Source: Pseudomonadota bacterium
GTDB taxonomy: Bacteria > Pseudomonadota > Gammaproteobacteria > Burkholderiales > Burkholderiaceae_C
DNA: 64,000 nucleotides
Reading direction: 5' to 3'
Assembly: GCA_030538605.1 (NCBI GenBank)
Contig: JAUNTQ010000006.1
Span: 1-64,000, forward strand
Shown here: one piece after another, positions 55,553 through 64,000 of the stretch
Layout of the letters: every line of letters starts with the position of its first letter
Numbering within the stretch: position 1 is the stretch's first letter
Made by a program: the position numbers and the translations under genes
The notes under the pieces: generated by a model
What the model was told of the DNA's origin: nothing
What the model saw: the letters and a program-made list of their open reading frames with translations, nothing else
The model's database searches: none

Positions 55553-55996
55553 TCAAGGCTTGTGCACCTCGATGCCCGGTGCCACGTAGTTCTCGTCGTG
55601 CTTGGCCAGCACCTCGCTGGCGACGAGCCGGCCCTGGGCATCCAGGCGGCCTTGCGCGACCGCGCCCTTGCCTTCGACGAACAGATCGGGCAGCACGCCG
55701 CGATAGACCACGGGCACGGTGTGCGCGCTGTCCATCAGCACAAAGCGCACTTCCAGATCGGTGCCGCCCAGCCGCTGGATGGAGCCCTCCTGCACCATGC
55801 CGCCGATGCGCACCCCGTCCTTGCCCTGCGCCTGGCCTTGCGCCACCTGCGTGGGGGTGAGGAAAAACACCAGGTTGTCGCTGAACGCGCGCAGCACCAG
55901 CGCCAGCGCCATGCCGCCCAGCAGCAAGGCCGCGCTGATGAACAGCAGGCGCTTGCGGCGCGGCGTCCAGGCCGAAGGCAGGGCGGGGGTGCTCAT
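55553..55996 (-). CDS. ccmE: CcmE haem chaperone
   Basis: 147 residues. N-terminal membrane anchor, OB-fold domain (VRIGGMVQEGSIQRL, VVYRGVLPDLFVEGKG) and the haem-binding His in SEVLAKHDENYVAPG. Carries haem from CcmC to CcmF. The start at 55996 overlaps the ccmD stop (ATGA). Ends at the toxin-antitoxin pair. Confidence 0.95.
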   Translation of the reverse strand: MSTPALPSAWTPRRKRLLFISAALLLGGMALALVLRAFSDNLVFFLTPTQVAQGQAQGKDGVRIGGMVQEGSIQRLGGTDLEVRFVLMDSAHTVPVVYRGVLPDLFVEGKGAVAQGRLDAQGRLVASEVLAKHDENYVAPGIEVHKP

Positions 55997-56163
55997 GGCG
56001 TGCCCTCCGCAAGGCGCACGGCGCGCGCGCGCCGCCGCAGCGCCCACCACTCCCACGCCAGCGCCAGCGCCGTGATGCCGAAGGCGGGCCACACATAGGC
56101 ACCGTGCCTGCCCATTTGCACGAAGGCTTGAAAGTCGCTAAACCAGGGTTGCATGAAACTCAT
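55993..56163 (-). CDS. ccmD: CcmD small membrane protein
   Basis: 56 residues, read directly from the sequence. MSFMQPWFSDFQAFVQMGRH, then one membrane helix (GAYVWPAFGITALALAW) and a basic tail RRRARAV. Needed to release holo-CcmE from CcmABC. Stop overlaps ccmE, and its start is 7 bases from the ccmC stop. Confidence 0.9.
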   Translation of the reverse strand: MSFMQPWFSDFQAFVQMGRHGAYVWPAFGITALALAWEWWALRRRARAVRLAEGTP

Positions 56164-56170
56164 GGTGTTT

Positions 56171-56965
56171 TCAACGATTGGCGCCCGCTGGCAAAGCGCG
56201 AGTAGCTATTGAAAAAGAAGCATCTTCCGCAGGCTGTTGCAGCGCCTGCAACCAGCGCGTGTGCGCCTCGCGCTCTTCGATCAGCAGTTGCACGCGCTTG
56301 AAGGCGGTGGCACACGTCCACGCCCAGGCCGCGCCCGCCATCAGCAGCAGCCCAGCCAGCGTGGCCGTGGGCATGCTCGCGCCGCCGGGCGTGATGCTGG
56401 CACCCTGGTGCAGCGTGTTCCACCAATGCACCGAAAAGTAGATGACCGGCAGATTCAGCGCCCCCAGCAGCCCCAGCACGGCGCAGGGCCGGTCAGCGCT
56501 GGCGCGGCCTTCGTGCGCACGCAAGAGGGCCAGATAGCCCAGGTAGATGAACAGCAGCAGCAGCGACGTGGTCAGCCGCGCATCCCACACCCACCAGGTG
56601 CCCCACATCGGCTTGCCCCACAGCGCGCCAGTGGCCAGCGACAAGAAGGCGAACACCGCCCCCGTGGGCGCGAGCGCGTGCGCCATCAGGTGCGAAGCGC
56701 GCGTGCGCCACACCAGGCCAACGAAGCTCCAGAACGCGATGGCGGCGTAAATCCACATCGACATCCACGCCGCCGGCACATGCACGTACAGCATGCGGTA
56801 GCCCTCGCCCTGCACAGCGTCGGCAGGCGTGGCCACCAGCGCCAGCCACAGGCCGGGCAGCAGCAGCGCCAACGCCAGCCACAGGCAAGGCCGCACCCAG
56901 CGCCCAGCCAGCGCGTGCAGGCGCTTGGGGGCGGCAAAGTGGAACAGCGTAGGGGGCAAAGCCAT
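56171..56965 (-). CDS. ccmC: CcmC haem-handling membrane protein
   Basis: 264 residues, six membrane helices. WWD-domain motif MWGTWWVWDARLTTSLLLL, and PVIYFSVHWWNTLHQG with conserved His. Loads haem onto CcmE. The C-terminal tail is longer than usual and is encoded partly by an AT-rich patch near 56198-56225. Separated from ccmB by the orphan antitoxin gene. Confidence 0.94.
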   Translation of the reverse strand: MALPPTLFHFAAPKRLHALAGRWVRPCLWLALALLLPGLWLALVATPADAVQGEGYRMLYVHVPAAWMSMWIYAAIAFWSFVGLVWRTRASHLMAHALAPTGAVFAFLSLATGALWGKPMWGTWWVWDARLTTSLLLLFIYLGYLALLRAHEGRASADRPCAVLGLLGALNLPVIYFSVHWWNTLHQGASITPGGASMPTATLAGLLLMAGAAWAWTCATAFKRVQLLIEEREAHTRWLQALQQPAEDASFSIATRALPAGANR

Positions 56966-57071
56966 GCGAGCGACTCTAGCGAGAGAGTGCTCGCCGAACC
57001 TTGACTTGGCTCATTTTTTGACGCGTATCAAGATTGCGCCGGGCCGGTATCGCGCAGGGTTGAACGGCGGG

Positions 57072-57341
57072 TCAAACGCGCTTGACGGCGCTGGCGGCTT
57101 GCAACGCACGTTGCAGCGCGGCATTGGGCTGACAGGGCTGGGCAAGTGCCTGAGCCAAGGCCAGGGTGTCACGCGCACTCATTTCAAGCCGCGCCTGCCG
57201 ATCCATCAACTGCTGCGCCTTCTCCTGCGCCGCCGCGCGCACGAAAGCGGGCACCGTGGTACCAACGAGCGCGGCACCCAATGCCAGCAGGTTCATGTCG
57301 GCGCTATCCAAGGTCACACTCAAACGGGCGGTTGCGGGCAT
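57072..57341 (-). CDS. Orphan DUF1778/TacA-like antitoxin
   Basis: 89 residues. N-terminal ribbon-helix-helix-like region (RLSVTLDSADMNLLALGAAL) and C-terminal pattern LSxRDxxxxxxAL (EMSARDTLALAQALAQPCQP), as in DUF1778 antitoxins. The usual partner is a GNAT acetyltransferase toxin directly downstream; none is present before ccmC. Same strand as the ccm genes. Confidence 0.6.
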   Translation of the reverse strand: MPATARLSVTLDSADMNLLALGAALVGTTVPAFVRAAAQEKAQQLMDRQARLEMSARDTLALAQALAQPCQPNAALQRALQAASAVKRV

Positions 57342-57365
57342 GAAGAGCTTTCTTGATATTCAACG

Positions 57366-57519
57366 TTATTCACACGGCTCAACCACCGTCAGCCACGGCC
57401 ATCGGCGCTGATAGCTGCGCGCCTTGCGCATGAAAAGTTCGGGCACGGGATGACGTGGGTTGATGCGCAGCACCCCTGCCGCCAGCTTCTCCAGGCCATT
57501 TCCGCCAACAGCATGCGAG
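57366..57519 (-). other. Possible coding remnant between ccmB and the DUF1778 gene
   Basis: One frame gives LEKLAAGVLRINPRHPVPEL then FMRKARSYQRRWPWLTVVEP up to a stop at 57366. It looks protein-like but has no start of its own outside ccmB and no recognised family. It may be a decayed gene fragment linked to the orphan antitoxin. Confidence 0.25.
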
Positions 57520-58206
57520 TCACCCCTCCACCGCCGCCCGCAGCCCCACCGCCGCCAACAGCGGGCACACCAGCGCCAGCACCGCCAGCATGGCACCCAG
57601 CAGGGCCAGGTCGGCCACGGGTGAGTGCCCTTGCAGCGCCGCATGCACCGCCTGCGCGCCGAAGATGACCACGGGCGCGGCCAGCGGCAGCACGATCAGC
57701 ATCACCAGCATCGCCGCGCCGCGCAAGCCCCCGGCCAGCGCCGCCGCCACGCCGGTGATGAGCACCAGCACCGCCGTGCCCAGCGCCAGCGCCCCCATCA
57801 GCACGGCCAACGGCCATGCGCCCAGACCAAATTGCAGCGCCAGCAGCGGGGCCACGGCCAGCACCGGCAACGCCGCCAGCAGCCACTGCGCGGCCAGCCG
57901 CGCGGCCACCATCAGCGCCAGCGGCACGCCCGTGGCCATGCTGGTGAGCAGCCATTGGTCGATCCAGCCGCTTTTCAGCTCGTCCTGAAACATGCGCGCC
58001 GACGCCAGCAGCACCGCCAGCAGCGCGCCCACCCACAACACGCCGGGGGCCAGCAGGCGCAGGGTGGCGGCATCGGGCTTGAGCGAGAGCGGAAACAGCG
58101 CCGCCACCACGGCAAAGAACAGCGCATGCCAGGCGAGATCAGCCGGCTGGCGCACCGCCTGCGCCCATTCACGGGCAAAGATGGCCCGCAGCACATGACC
58201 CGTCAT
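57520..58206 (-). CDS. ccmB: CcmB haem exporter membrane subunit
   Basis: 228 residues, six membrane helices. Family pattern: FAREWAQAVRQPADLAWHAL, FPLSL near residue 37, and ARMFQDELKSGWIDQWLLTS. Forms an ABC-type complex with CcmA that drives holo-CcmE release. Overlaps ccmA by 4 bases. Confidence 0.92.
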   Translation of the reverse strand: MTGHVLRAIFAREWAQAVRQPADLAWHALFFAVVAALFPLSLKPDAATLRLLAPGVLWVGALLAVLLASARMFQDELKSGWIDQWLLTSMATGVPLALMVAARLAAQWLLAALPVLAVAPLLALQFGLGAWPLAVLMGALALGTAVLVLITGVAAALAGGLRGAAMLVMLIVLPLAAPVVIFGAQAVHAALQGHSPVADLALLGAMLAVLALVCPLLAAVGLRAAVEG

Positions 58207-58862
58207 GCGGACACCGTGCTGCAGCCCTGCACGGGCGACAAGGCCAGCACTTCATGCAGCGGAAAGCCCGCGGGCAGCGGCTGGTGGCTGGTCAGCACCA
58301 CCGCACCGCCGCCCGCCACATGGCGCGCGGCCAGCGCGGCCAGCGCCGCGCAGGCGGCAGCGTCCAGCGCGTCGAAGGGTTCATCCAGCAGCCACAAACG
58401 GCGCGGCACCAGCGCGAGCGGAGACAGCGCCAGCTTGCGCCGCTGCCCGGCTGACAGCAGCCGCACCGGGCGGCCCGGCGGCACACCCTGCGCGCGCAAA
58501 TGCGCGGCCAGCGCCGCCGCATCCACATGCCCGGCAGCGGCCACACCCAGCAGCAGGCGCAGATTGAGCACGGCGTCCAGCTCTTCGGCCAAAGCGCTGG
58601 CATGGCCTACCCACCACACATCGGCGCACAGCCGCAGCGACGCCGCTGCCGCCGGGGCGCGCAGGCCCGCCAGCGTGCGCAGCAACGTGGTCTTGCCGCA
58701 GCCATTGGGGCCGGTGATGTGCAGCGCGCTGCCCGAATGCACGGCCACGTCAAGCGGCCCCCACAACAGCAAGCCGCCACGCTCGCCCACCAGGCCGCGC
58801 GCGTCCAGCAGGGGTGCGGAGGGGTGAGGGAAATCGGTATCAGGTGCCTGCACGGTTGCCAT
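58203..58862 (-). CDS. ccmA: CcmA ATP-binding subunit
   Basis: 219 residues. ABC ATPase with Walker A GPNGCGKTTLLRTLAG, signature RLLSAGQRRKLAL, Walker B RRLWLLDEPFDALD and the switch His in LTSHQP. The start at 58862 gives MATVQAPDTD; the frame is open upstream through the tRNA and is ignored. First gene of the ccm operon. Confidence 0.93.
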   Translation of the reverse strand: MATVQAPDTDFPHPSAPLLDARGLVGERGGLLLWGPLDVAVHSGSALHITGPNGCGKTTLLRTLAGLRAPAAAASLRLCADVWWVGHASALAEELDAVLNLRLLLGVAAAGHVDAAALAAHLRAQGVPPGRPVRLLSAGQRRKLALSPLALVPRRLWLLDEPFDALDAAACAALAALAARHVAGGGAVVLTSHQPLPAGFPLHEVLALSPVQGCSTVSA

Positions 58863-58891
58863 TGTCCACGCGCTGGCGAGCGCTTTTGAAC

Positions 58892-58925
58892 AAAAAAGCC
58901 CGCTACCTTTAAAGTAGCGGGCTTT
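58892..58925 (-). terminator. Terminator of tRNA-Ser(CGA)
   Basis: Perfect 12-base stem AAAGCCCGCTAC / GTAGCGGGCTTT with a 7-base loop, six T in the minus-strand reading. Lies directly before ccmA. Confidence 0.88.
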
Positions 58926-58934
58926 CTTTATTAC

Positions 58935-59025
58935 TGGCGGAGAAGGAGGGATTCGAACCCTCGATACAGTGAAACTGTATACCGGATTTCGAGTCCGGCG
59001 CATTCGACCACTCTGCCACCTCTCC
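58935..59025 (-). tRNA. tRNA-Ser (anticodon CGA)
   Basis: 91 bases with encoded CCA. Acceptor GGAGAGG / CCTTCTCC side, anticodon loop CTCGAAA (anticodon CGA, reads UCG), long variable arm, T arm GAGGG TTCGAAT CCCTC. Located between serS and ccmA, 28 bases downstream of the serS stop. Confidence 0.94.
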
Positions 59026-59053
59026 TGTGTTTCGTGTCGAACCGGCGATTGTA

Positions 59054-60481
<1,428 letters not shown>

Positions 60482-60500
60482 CCTTTTTTATTTGACTTGC

Positions 60501-61469
60501 TTAACGCAGGTGGGCCAGGTTGACTTCGGCTTCGCCTTCGAGCTTCAGGCCCTTGGGCAGGGGGAACTTGACGGTTTCGGCAATGCCGTCGAGCGTGCGC
60601 ACGCTGACGGCACCCAGCGCGCGCAGGCGCTCGATCACCTGGCGCACCAGGATGTCGGGGGCGGATGCGCCAGCGGTGAGGCCGATGCGCGTCTTGCCCT
60701 CGATCCATTCGGGGCGCAGGTCGTCGGCGCTGTCAACCATGTGGCTTTCGGTGCCCAGTTTGCGGGCCACTTCGCGCAGGCGGTTGGAGTTGCTGCTGGT
60801 GGGGCTGCCGACGACGATGACCACGTCCACCTGCGGGCTGAGGAGCTTGACGGCGTCTTGCCGGTTTTGCGTGGCGTAGCAGATGTCTTGCTGCTTGGGT
60901 TCGCGGATGCTGGGAAAGCGCGCCTTCACGGCGGCGGTGATGTCGGCCGCATCGTCCACGCTGAGCGTGGTCTGCGTGACCACGGCCAGCCGCTCGGTCT
61001 GCGCGGGCTGCACGCGCGCCACGTCGGCCACGTCTTCCACCAGGTGAATGCCGCTGCTCAATTGGCCCATGGTGCCTTCCACCTCGGGGTGGCCCTTGTG
61101 GCCGATCATGATGAATTCGTAGCCTTCCTTGTGCAGCTTGGCCACCTCCACATGCACCTTGCTGACCAGCGGGCAGGTGGCGTCGAACACGGCAAAGCCC
61201 CGGCGCGCGGCCTCGCGCTCGACCGACTTGGGCACGCCATGCGCGCTGAACACCAGCGTGGCACCGGGCGGCACGTCGGCCAGGTCTTCGATGAAGATGG
61301 CGCCCTTGGCTTTCAGGTCGTTCACCACATAGGTGTTGTGCACGATCTCGTGGCGCACGTAAATCGGCGCGCCGAATTTGGCGATGGCGCGCTCGACGAT
61401 TTCGATGGCGCGGTCCACACCGGCGCAAAAGCCGCGCGGCTCGGCCAGAAGAATGTCGCTTGGGTTCAT
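60501..61469 (-). CDS. ispH: 4-hydroxy-3-methylbut-2-enyl diphosphate reductase
   Basis: 322 residues. Last step of the MEP isoprenoid pathway. Three Fe-S cysteines: [30 protein letters not shown] and [11 protein letters not shown]; plus [23 protein letters not shown] and [13 protein letters not shown]. The ATG at 61469 overlaps the fkpB stop by one base (TGATG); a GTG one codon earlier is possible. fkpB-ispH is a common pair. Confidence 0.96.
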   Translation of the reverse strand: MNPSDILLAEPRGFCAGVDRAIEIVERAIAKFGAPIYVRHEIVHNTYVVNDLKAKGAIFIEDLADVPPGATLVFSAHGVPKSVEREAARRGFAVFDATCPLVSKVHVEVAKLHKEGYEFIMIGHKGHPEVEGTMGQLSSGIHLVEDVADVARVQPAQTERLAVVTQTTLSVDDAADITAAVKARFPSIREPKQQDICYATQNRQDAVKLLSPQVDVVIVVGSPTSSNSNRLREVARKLGTESHMVDSADDLRPEWIEGKTRIGLTAGASAPDILVRQVIERLRALGAVSVRTLDGIAETVKFPLPKGLKLEGEAEVNLAHLR

Positions 61470-61915
61470 CACAGCACCCCGATCACATGCACTTCAAACG
61501 CCACGGGCTGCCCAGCCAGCGGGTGGTTGAAGTCGAGTTGCAGCGCACCGTCGCCACGCACGGCCTGCACCACGGCGGCAAACTGGCCCGCGCCATCGGG
61601 CGTGGGCAGCTGAATCACGTCGCCCACGGCGTAGCGCTCGTTCGGGTCGCCCAGGCTCTCAAGCTCCTTGCGCGCCAGCCACTGCACCATGTCCGGGTTG
61701 CGCTCGCCAAAGGCCGCGCCCGCGGGCAGCTCGAACGTGGCGCGCGCGCCCTCGGCCAGGCCGATCAGCCGCTCTTCCACGGCGGGCGACAACTCGCCCG
61801 CACCCAGCGACAGCGTGGCCGGCGGGCCGCCAAAGGTGTTGATGACATCGCCCTGCGGGCCGCTCAGGCGGTAGTGCAGGGTGAGGAAGGAAGCGGGTTG
61901 AACGAGGGTTGTCAT
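61469..61915 (-). CDS. fkpB: FKBP-type peptidyl-prolyl isomerase (FkpB/SlpA)
   Basis: 148 residues. FKBP fold split by an IF (insert-in-flap) domain: [51 protein letters not shown] and [15 protein letters not shown]. The ATG at 61915 is chosen ([10 protein letters not shown]); the longer frame has no family similarity. Coupled to ispH. Confidence 0.94.
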   Translation of the reverse strand: MTTLVQPASFLTLHYRLSGPQGDVINTFGGPPATLSLGAGELSPAVEERLIGLAEGARATFELPAGAAFGERNPDMVQWLARKELESLGDPNERYAVGDVIQLPTPDGAGQFAAVVQAVRGDGALQLDFNHPLAGQPVAFEVHVIGVL

Positions 61916-61988
61916 GCGGCCAGGCGCGGCAGGTAAAAGCCGGTAAAGCAAACAGCGGGCATTGTAAGAAGGTGGCGCGCCCGGCACG

Positions 61989-62023
61989 TTGCAACAGGGC
62001 TTTTATCGGTCTATATTCAGACC
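61989..62023 (+). promoter_or_regulatory. Promoter and operator of the Phd/ParE pair
   Basis: TTGCAA (61989-61994), 17-base spacer, TATATT (62012-62017). The palindrome GGTCTATATTCAGACC (62008-62023) covers the -10, the expected layout for antitoxin autorepression. Confidence 0.6.
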
Positions 62024-62044
62024 ACCGCAACGCATCCCCCAGCC

Positions 62045-62344
62045 ATGTCCACCACCGCCATCAAACCCATCAGCTACCTCAAGGCCCACGCCGCCGAAGT
62101 GCTGGCCGATCTGGCCGCGCAGCGCGAGCCGCTGGTCATCACCCAGAACGGCGAGGCGCGCGCCGTGCTGCAAGACATGGCCAGCTACCACGAAACGCAG
62201 GAAACCCTGGCGCTGCTGAAAATCCTGGCGCTGGGCCAGCAGGCGGTGCAGGCGGGGCAGACCACGCTCGTGGCCGATGCCGCACGCCGCCTGCGCGCGC
62301 GCCGCACCACCGACATGGACGCCGATCTCGACACCGGCGCATGA
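62045..62344 (+). CDS. Phd/YefM-family antitoxin
   Basis: 99 residues. Phd fold: ISYLKAHAAEVLADLAAQ and PLVITQNGEARAVLQDMASY, the DNA-binding half, followed by a helical toxin-binding tail. Its stop overlaps the toxin start by 4 bases (ATGA). Probably represses its own promoter. Confidence 0.92.
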   Translation: MSTTAIKPISYLKAHAAEVLADLAAQREPLVITQNGEARAVLQDMASYHETQETLALLKILALGQQAVQAGQTTLVADAARRLRARRTTDMDADLDTGA

Positions 62345-62676
62345 CCCCCGCCGCGCACGAAGTGCGGCTGACCGCCGCCGCCGAGCAGGACTTGCACGAC
62401 ATCTGGCACTGCATCGCCCGCACCAGCGGCGCAGCCCGCGCGGGCCATGTGCAAGACCGCCTGCTCGCACTCATCGAAAGCCTGGCCCACCTGCCCGAGC
62501 GCGGTGCCCACCCGCGCGAGCTGCTGGCGCTGGGCATGCGCGAGTTCCGGCAAGTGGGCTGGAAACCCTACCGCGTGGTCTACCGCGTCATCGGCCAGCA
62601 GGTCTTCGTGCTGCTGGTAGCCGATGGCCGCCGCCACATGCAGCGCCTGCTGGCGCGGCGCTTGCTGTCTGCCTGA
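62341..62676 (+). CDS. ParE/RelE-family toxin
   Basis: 111 residues. [39 protein letters not shown], then [20 protein letters not shown] and [10 protein letters not shown], the RelE/ParE beta-sheet and C-terminal helix pattern. Either a ribosome-dependent RNase or a gyrase poison; the ParE-like Arg-Asp-like DGRRHMQ end favours ParE. Only 4 bases separate its stop from radC. Confidence 0.88.
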   Translation: MTPAAHEVRLTAAAEQDLHDIWHCIARTSGAARAGHVQDRLLALIESLAHLPERGAHPRELLALGMREFRQVGWKPYRVVYRVIGQQVFVLLVADGRRHMQRLLARRLLSA

Positions 62677-62680
62677 AACC

Positions 62681-63358
62681 ATGTCCATCAAAGACCTTCC
62701 CCCCGACGCCCGCCCGCGCGAGAAGCTGCTGGCGCGCGGCCCCGGCGCGTTGAGCGATGCCGAGCTGCTGGCGCTGCTGCTGCGCACCGGCACTGCCGGG
62801 CGCGGGGTGTTGCAGATGGCGCAAGAGGTGCTGGACGCCTTTGGCGGCGTGGCCGGGCTGCTGCACGCGCAGGCGGATGATTTGAAGCGCATCAAGGGGC
62901 TGGGCGGCAGCGCCAAGCGTGCCGAGCTGGTGGCGGTGCTGGAGCTGGCGCGCCGCGCGCTGGCCGAGCAGCTGAAAGAGCGCGCCGTGCTGAACAACCA
63001 CGCCGCCATCGCGCAGTATGTGCAGCTGCACCTGGCCGGGCGTCCGCACGAGGTGTTTGCGGTGCTGTTTCTGGATGCGCAGCTCAAGCTCATGGCGATG
63101 GAGGAGCTGTTTCGCGGCACGCTCACGCGCACCAGCATCTACCCGCGCGAAGTGGTGCTGCGCGCGCTGCACCACCACGCCGCCGCCGTGGTGCTGGCGC
63201 ACAACCACCCCACGGGCAGCGTGGCGCCCAGCCCTGCCGACCAGGCCATCACGCAAAACCTGAAAGCCGCGCTGGCGCTGGTGGACGTGCAGGTGATCGA
63301 CCACGTCATCGTCGCGCCGGGGCAGGCGCTGTCCATGTCCGAGCAGGGCCTGCTGTGA
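62681..63358 (+). CDS. radC: RadC-family JAMM/MPN protein
   Basis: 225 residues. N-terminal helix-hairpin-helix region ([20 protein letters not shown]) and C-terminal JAB/MPN metalloprotease-like domain with [15 protein letters not shown] (HxH...D zinc ligands). Role in DNA repair is unproven in the family. The ATG at 62681 gives the family start [16 protein letters not shown]. Overlaps the next gene (GTGA). Confidence 0.94.
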   Translation: MSIKDLPPDARPREKLLARGPGALSDAELLALLLRTGTAGRGVLQMAQEVLDAFGGVAGLLHAQADDLKRIKGLGGSAKRAELVAVLELARRALAEQLKERAVLNNHAAIAQYVQLHLAGRPHEVFAVLFLDAQLKLMAMEELFRGTLTRTSIYPREVVLRALHHHAAAVVLAHNHPTGSVAPSPADQAITQNLKAALALVDVQVIDHVIVAPGQALSMSEQGLL

Positions 63359-64000
63359 AAGCCAAGTCGCTGCAAGACCTGAAGGCCATCCGCCAGCAAC
63401 TGGCCGATGCCCGGGCACGCGCCGCGCAGCAAGCCGCCGAACGCGCCGCCGCCGAGAAAAAAGCGCATGCCGATCAAGACCTGTTTGCCCGCGCCATTGG
63501 CCCCGCGCAGCCGCTGCGCGCGCATGGCCGCGTGGTGCATGCGCCTGCGCCCGTCGCACCCGAGCCGCGCCAGCGCCAGCGCGACGAGCAAGCCGTGCTG
63601 CGCGAGGCCATCTCCGACGAATTCGACGCCAGCACGCTGCTGCACGTGGACGAGCACCTGAGCTTTCGCCGCCCCGGCATTGGCGTGGACGTGACCACCA
63701 GGCTGCGCCGCGGGCACTGGGCCGTGCAGCACCAGATCGACCTGCACGGCCTGCGCACCGACGCCGCGCGCGAGGCGCTGTCCGCTTTCCTGCGCGACGC
63801 GCACAAGGCGGGCCTGCGCTGCGTGCGCGTGGTGCATGGCAAGGGGCTGGGCTCGCCGGGCAAGACACCCGTGCTGAAAGCCAAGGTGCACGGCTGGCTG
63901 ATCCAGAAAAAGGAAGTGCTCGCCTTCGTGCAGGCCAAGCCGCTCGAAGGCGGCGCGGGCGCGCTGCTGGTGCTGCTGGCAAGTGCCGGGCGCACGGCGA
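63355..64000 (+). CDS. Smr-domain protein (right end outside window)
   Basis: At least 215 codons; starts with GTG overlapping the radC stop. N-terminal coiled-coil-like Ala/Gln/Arg-rich region ([20 protein letters not shown]), then an Smr domain: [20 protein letters not shown] and [20 protein letters not shown], the DLHG and HGKG motifs of Smr nucleases. Cut by the window edge near its likely end. Confidence 0.9.
   Translation, partial: MKAKSLQDLKAIRQQLADARARAAQQAAERAAAEKKAHADQDLFARAIGPAQPLRAHGRVVHAPAPVAPEPRQRQRDEQAVLREAISDEFDASTLLHVDEHLSFRRPGIGVDVTTRLRRGHWAVQHQIDLHGLRTDAAREALSAFLRDAHKAGLRCVRVVHGKGLGSPGKTPVLKAKVHGWLIQKKEVLAFVQAKPLEGGAGALLVLLASAGRTA

Noticed and set aside
41111..58862. Whole nap-ccm region as a horizontally acquired island
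   Set aside because: Base composition looks like the rest of the window and there is no integrase or clear flanking direct repeat; the tRNA-Ser genes at both ends (40865 and 58935) are different isoacceptors and intact, so this remains only a suggestive coincidence.

Overview
The window reads as one stretch of a GC-rich Betaproteobacterial chromosome, most likely Burkholderiales, family Comamonadaceae (Acidovorax/Alicycliphilus-like). The grounds are the order gyrA...pheA-tyrA-aroA/cmk-rpsA-ihfB-lapA-lapB, the natural AroA-Cmk fusion, a fused COX1-COX3 oxidase, a class II ribonucleotide reductase, and short AT-rich repeats lying between and inside genes. Genus and strain cannot be fixed from the sequence alone. 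No prophage, insertion sequence, CRISPR array or rRNA operon was seen.

Layout. 1-9413: 3' end of gyrA, a DUF2059 protein, aromatic amino acid synthesis (pheA, tyrA, aroA-cmk), ribosomal protein S1, IHF-beta and the LapA/LapB envelope pair. 9823-17418: a fused 5-oxoprolinase facing away from a TRAP transporter (dctQMP), with a MarR-type regulator gene between them. 18035-23610: a cytochrome oxidase block (CtaG-like, CopD-like, DUF2231, CoxB, CoxA-CoxC fusion, small membrane protein). 23713-30949: queC, LysR regulator, FMN azoreductase, nitroreductase, an unknown protein, NnrS-like protein and an MFS exporter. 31242-34856: nrdJ interrupted by a 374-residue LAGLIDADG intein placed directly before the catalytic cysteine. 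35267-40990: small exported protein, miaB, secreted intradiol dioxygenase, Crp/Fnr regulator, trxB, rpmB-rpmG, tRNA-Ser(UGA). 41111-47082: napDAGHBC periplasmic nitrate reductase. 47098-50280: LysR regulator facing a hydrolase / cyclophilin-fold / acetyltransferase cluster. 50481-58862 (minus strand): ccmABCDEFGHI with napF at its 3' end, an AbrB-PIN toxin-antitoxin pair between ccmE and ccmF, and an orphan DUF1778 antitoxin between ccmB and ccmC. 58935-61915: tRNA-Ser(CGA), serS, ispH, fkpB. 61989-64000: Phd/ParE toxin-antitoxin pair, radC, and an Smr-domain protein cut by the right edge.

How the genes work together. The second half is a respiratory region. NapA, NapB and NapC (two haems in NapB, four in NapC) need the c-type cytochrome maturation machinery encoded by ccm, and napF, missing from the nap operon, is the last gene of the ccm operon. 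An Fnr-type box with a well-spaced -10 lies before napD, and an NnrS-like protein and a Crp/Fnr regulator lie nearby. The 5-oxoprolinase, TRAP and MarR genes look like one uptake-and-hydrolysis unit.

The most unusual features are the intein, which has Gly-Gln instead of the usual His-Asn at its C-terminus and splits nrdJ at the thiyl-radical cysteine, and several families of inverted repeats. One repeat family appears to have been absorbed into protein-coding sequence: the aroA insert, the CcmH signal peptide and possibly the DUF2059 signal peptide. All functional statements come from reading the sequence; no database search was run.
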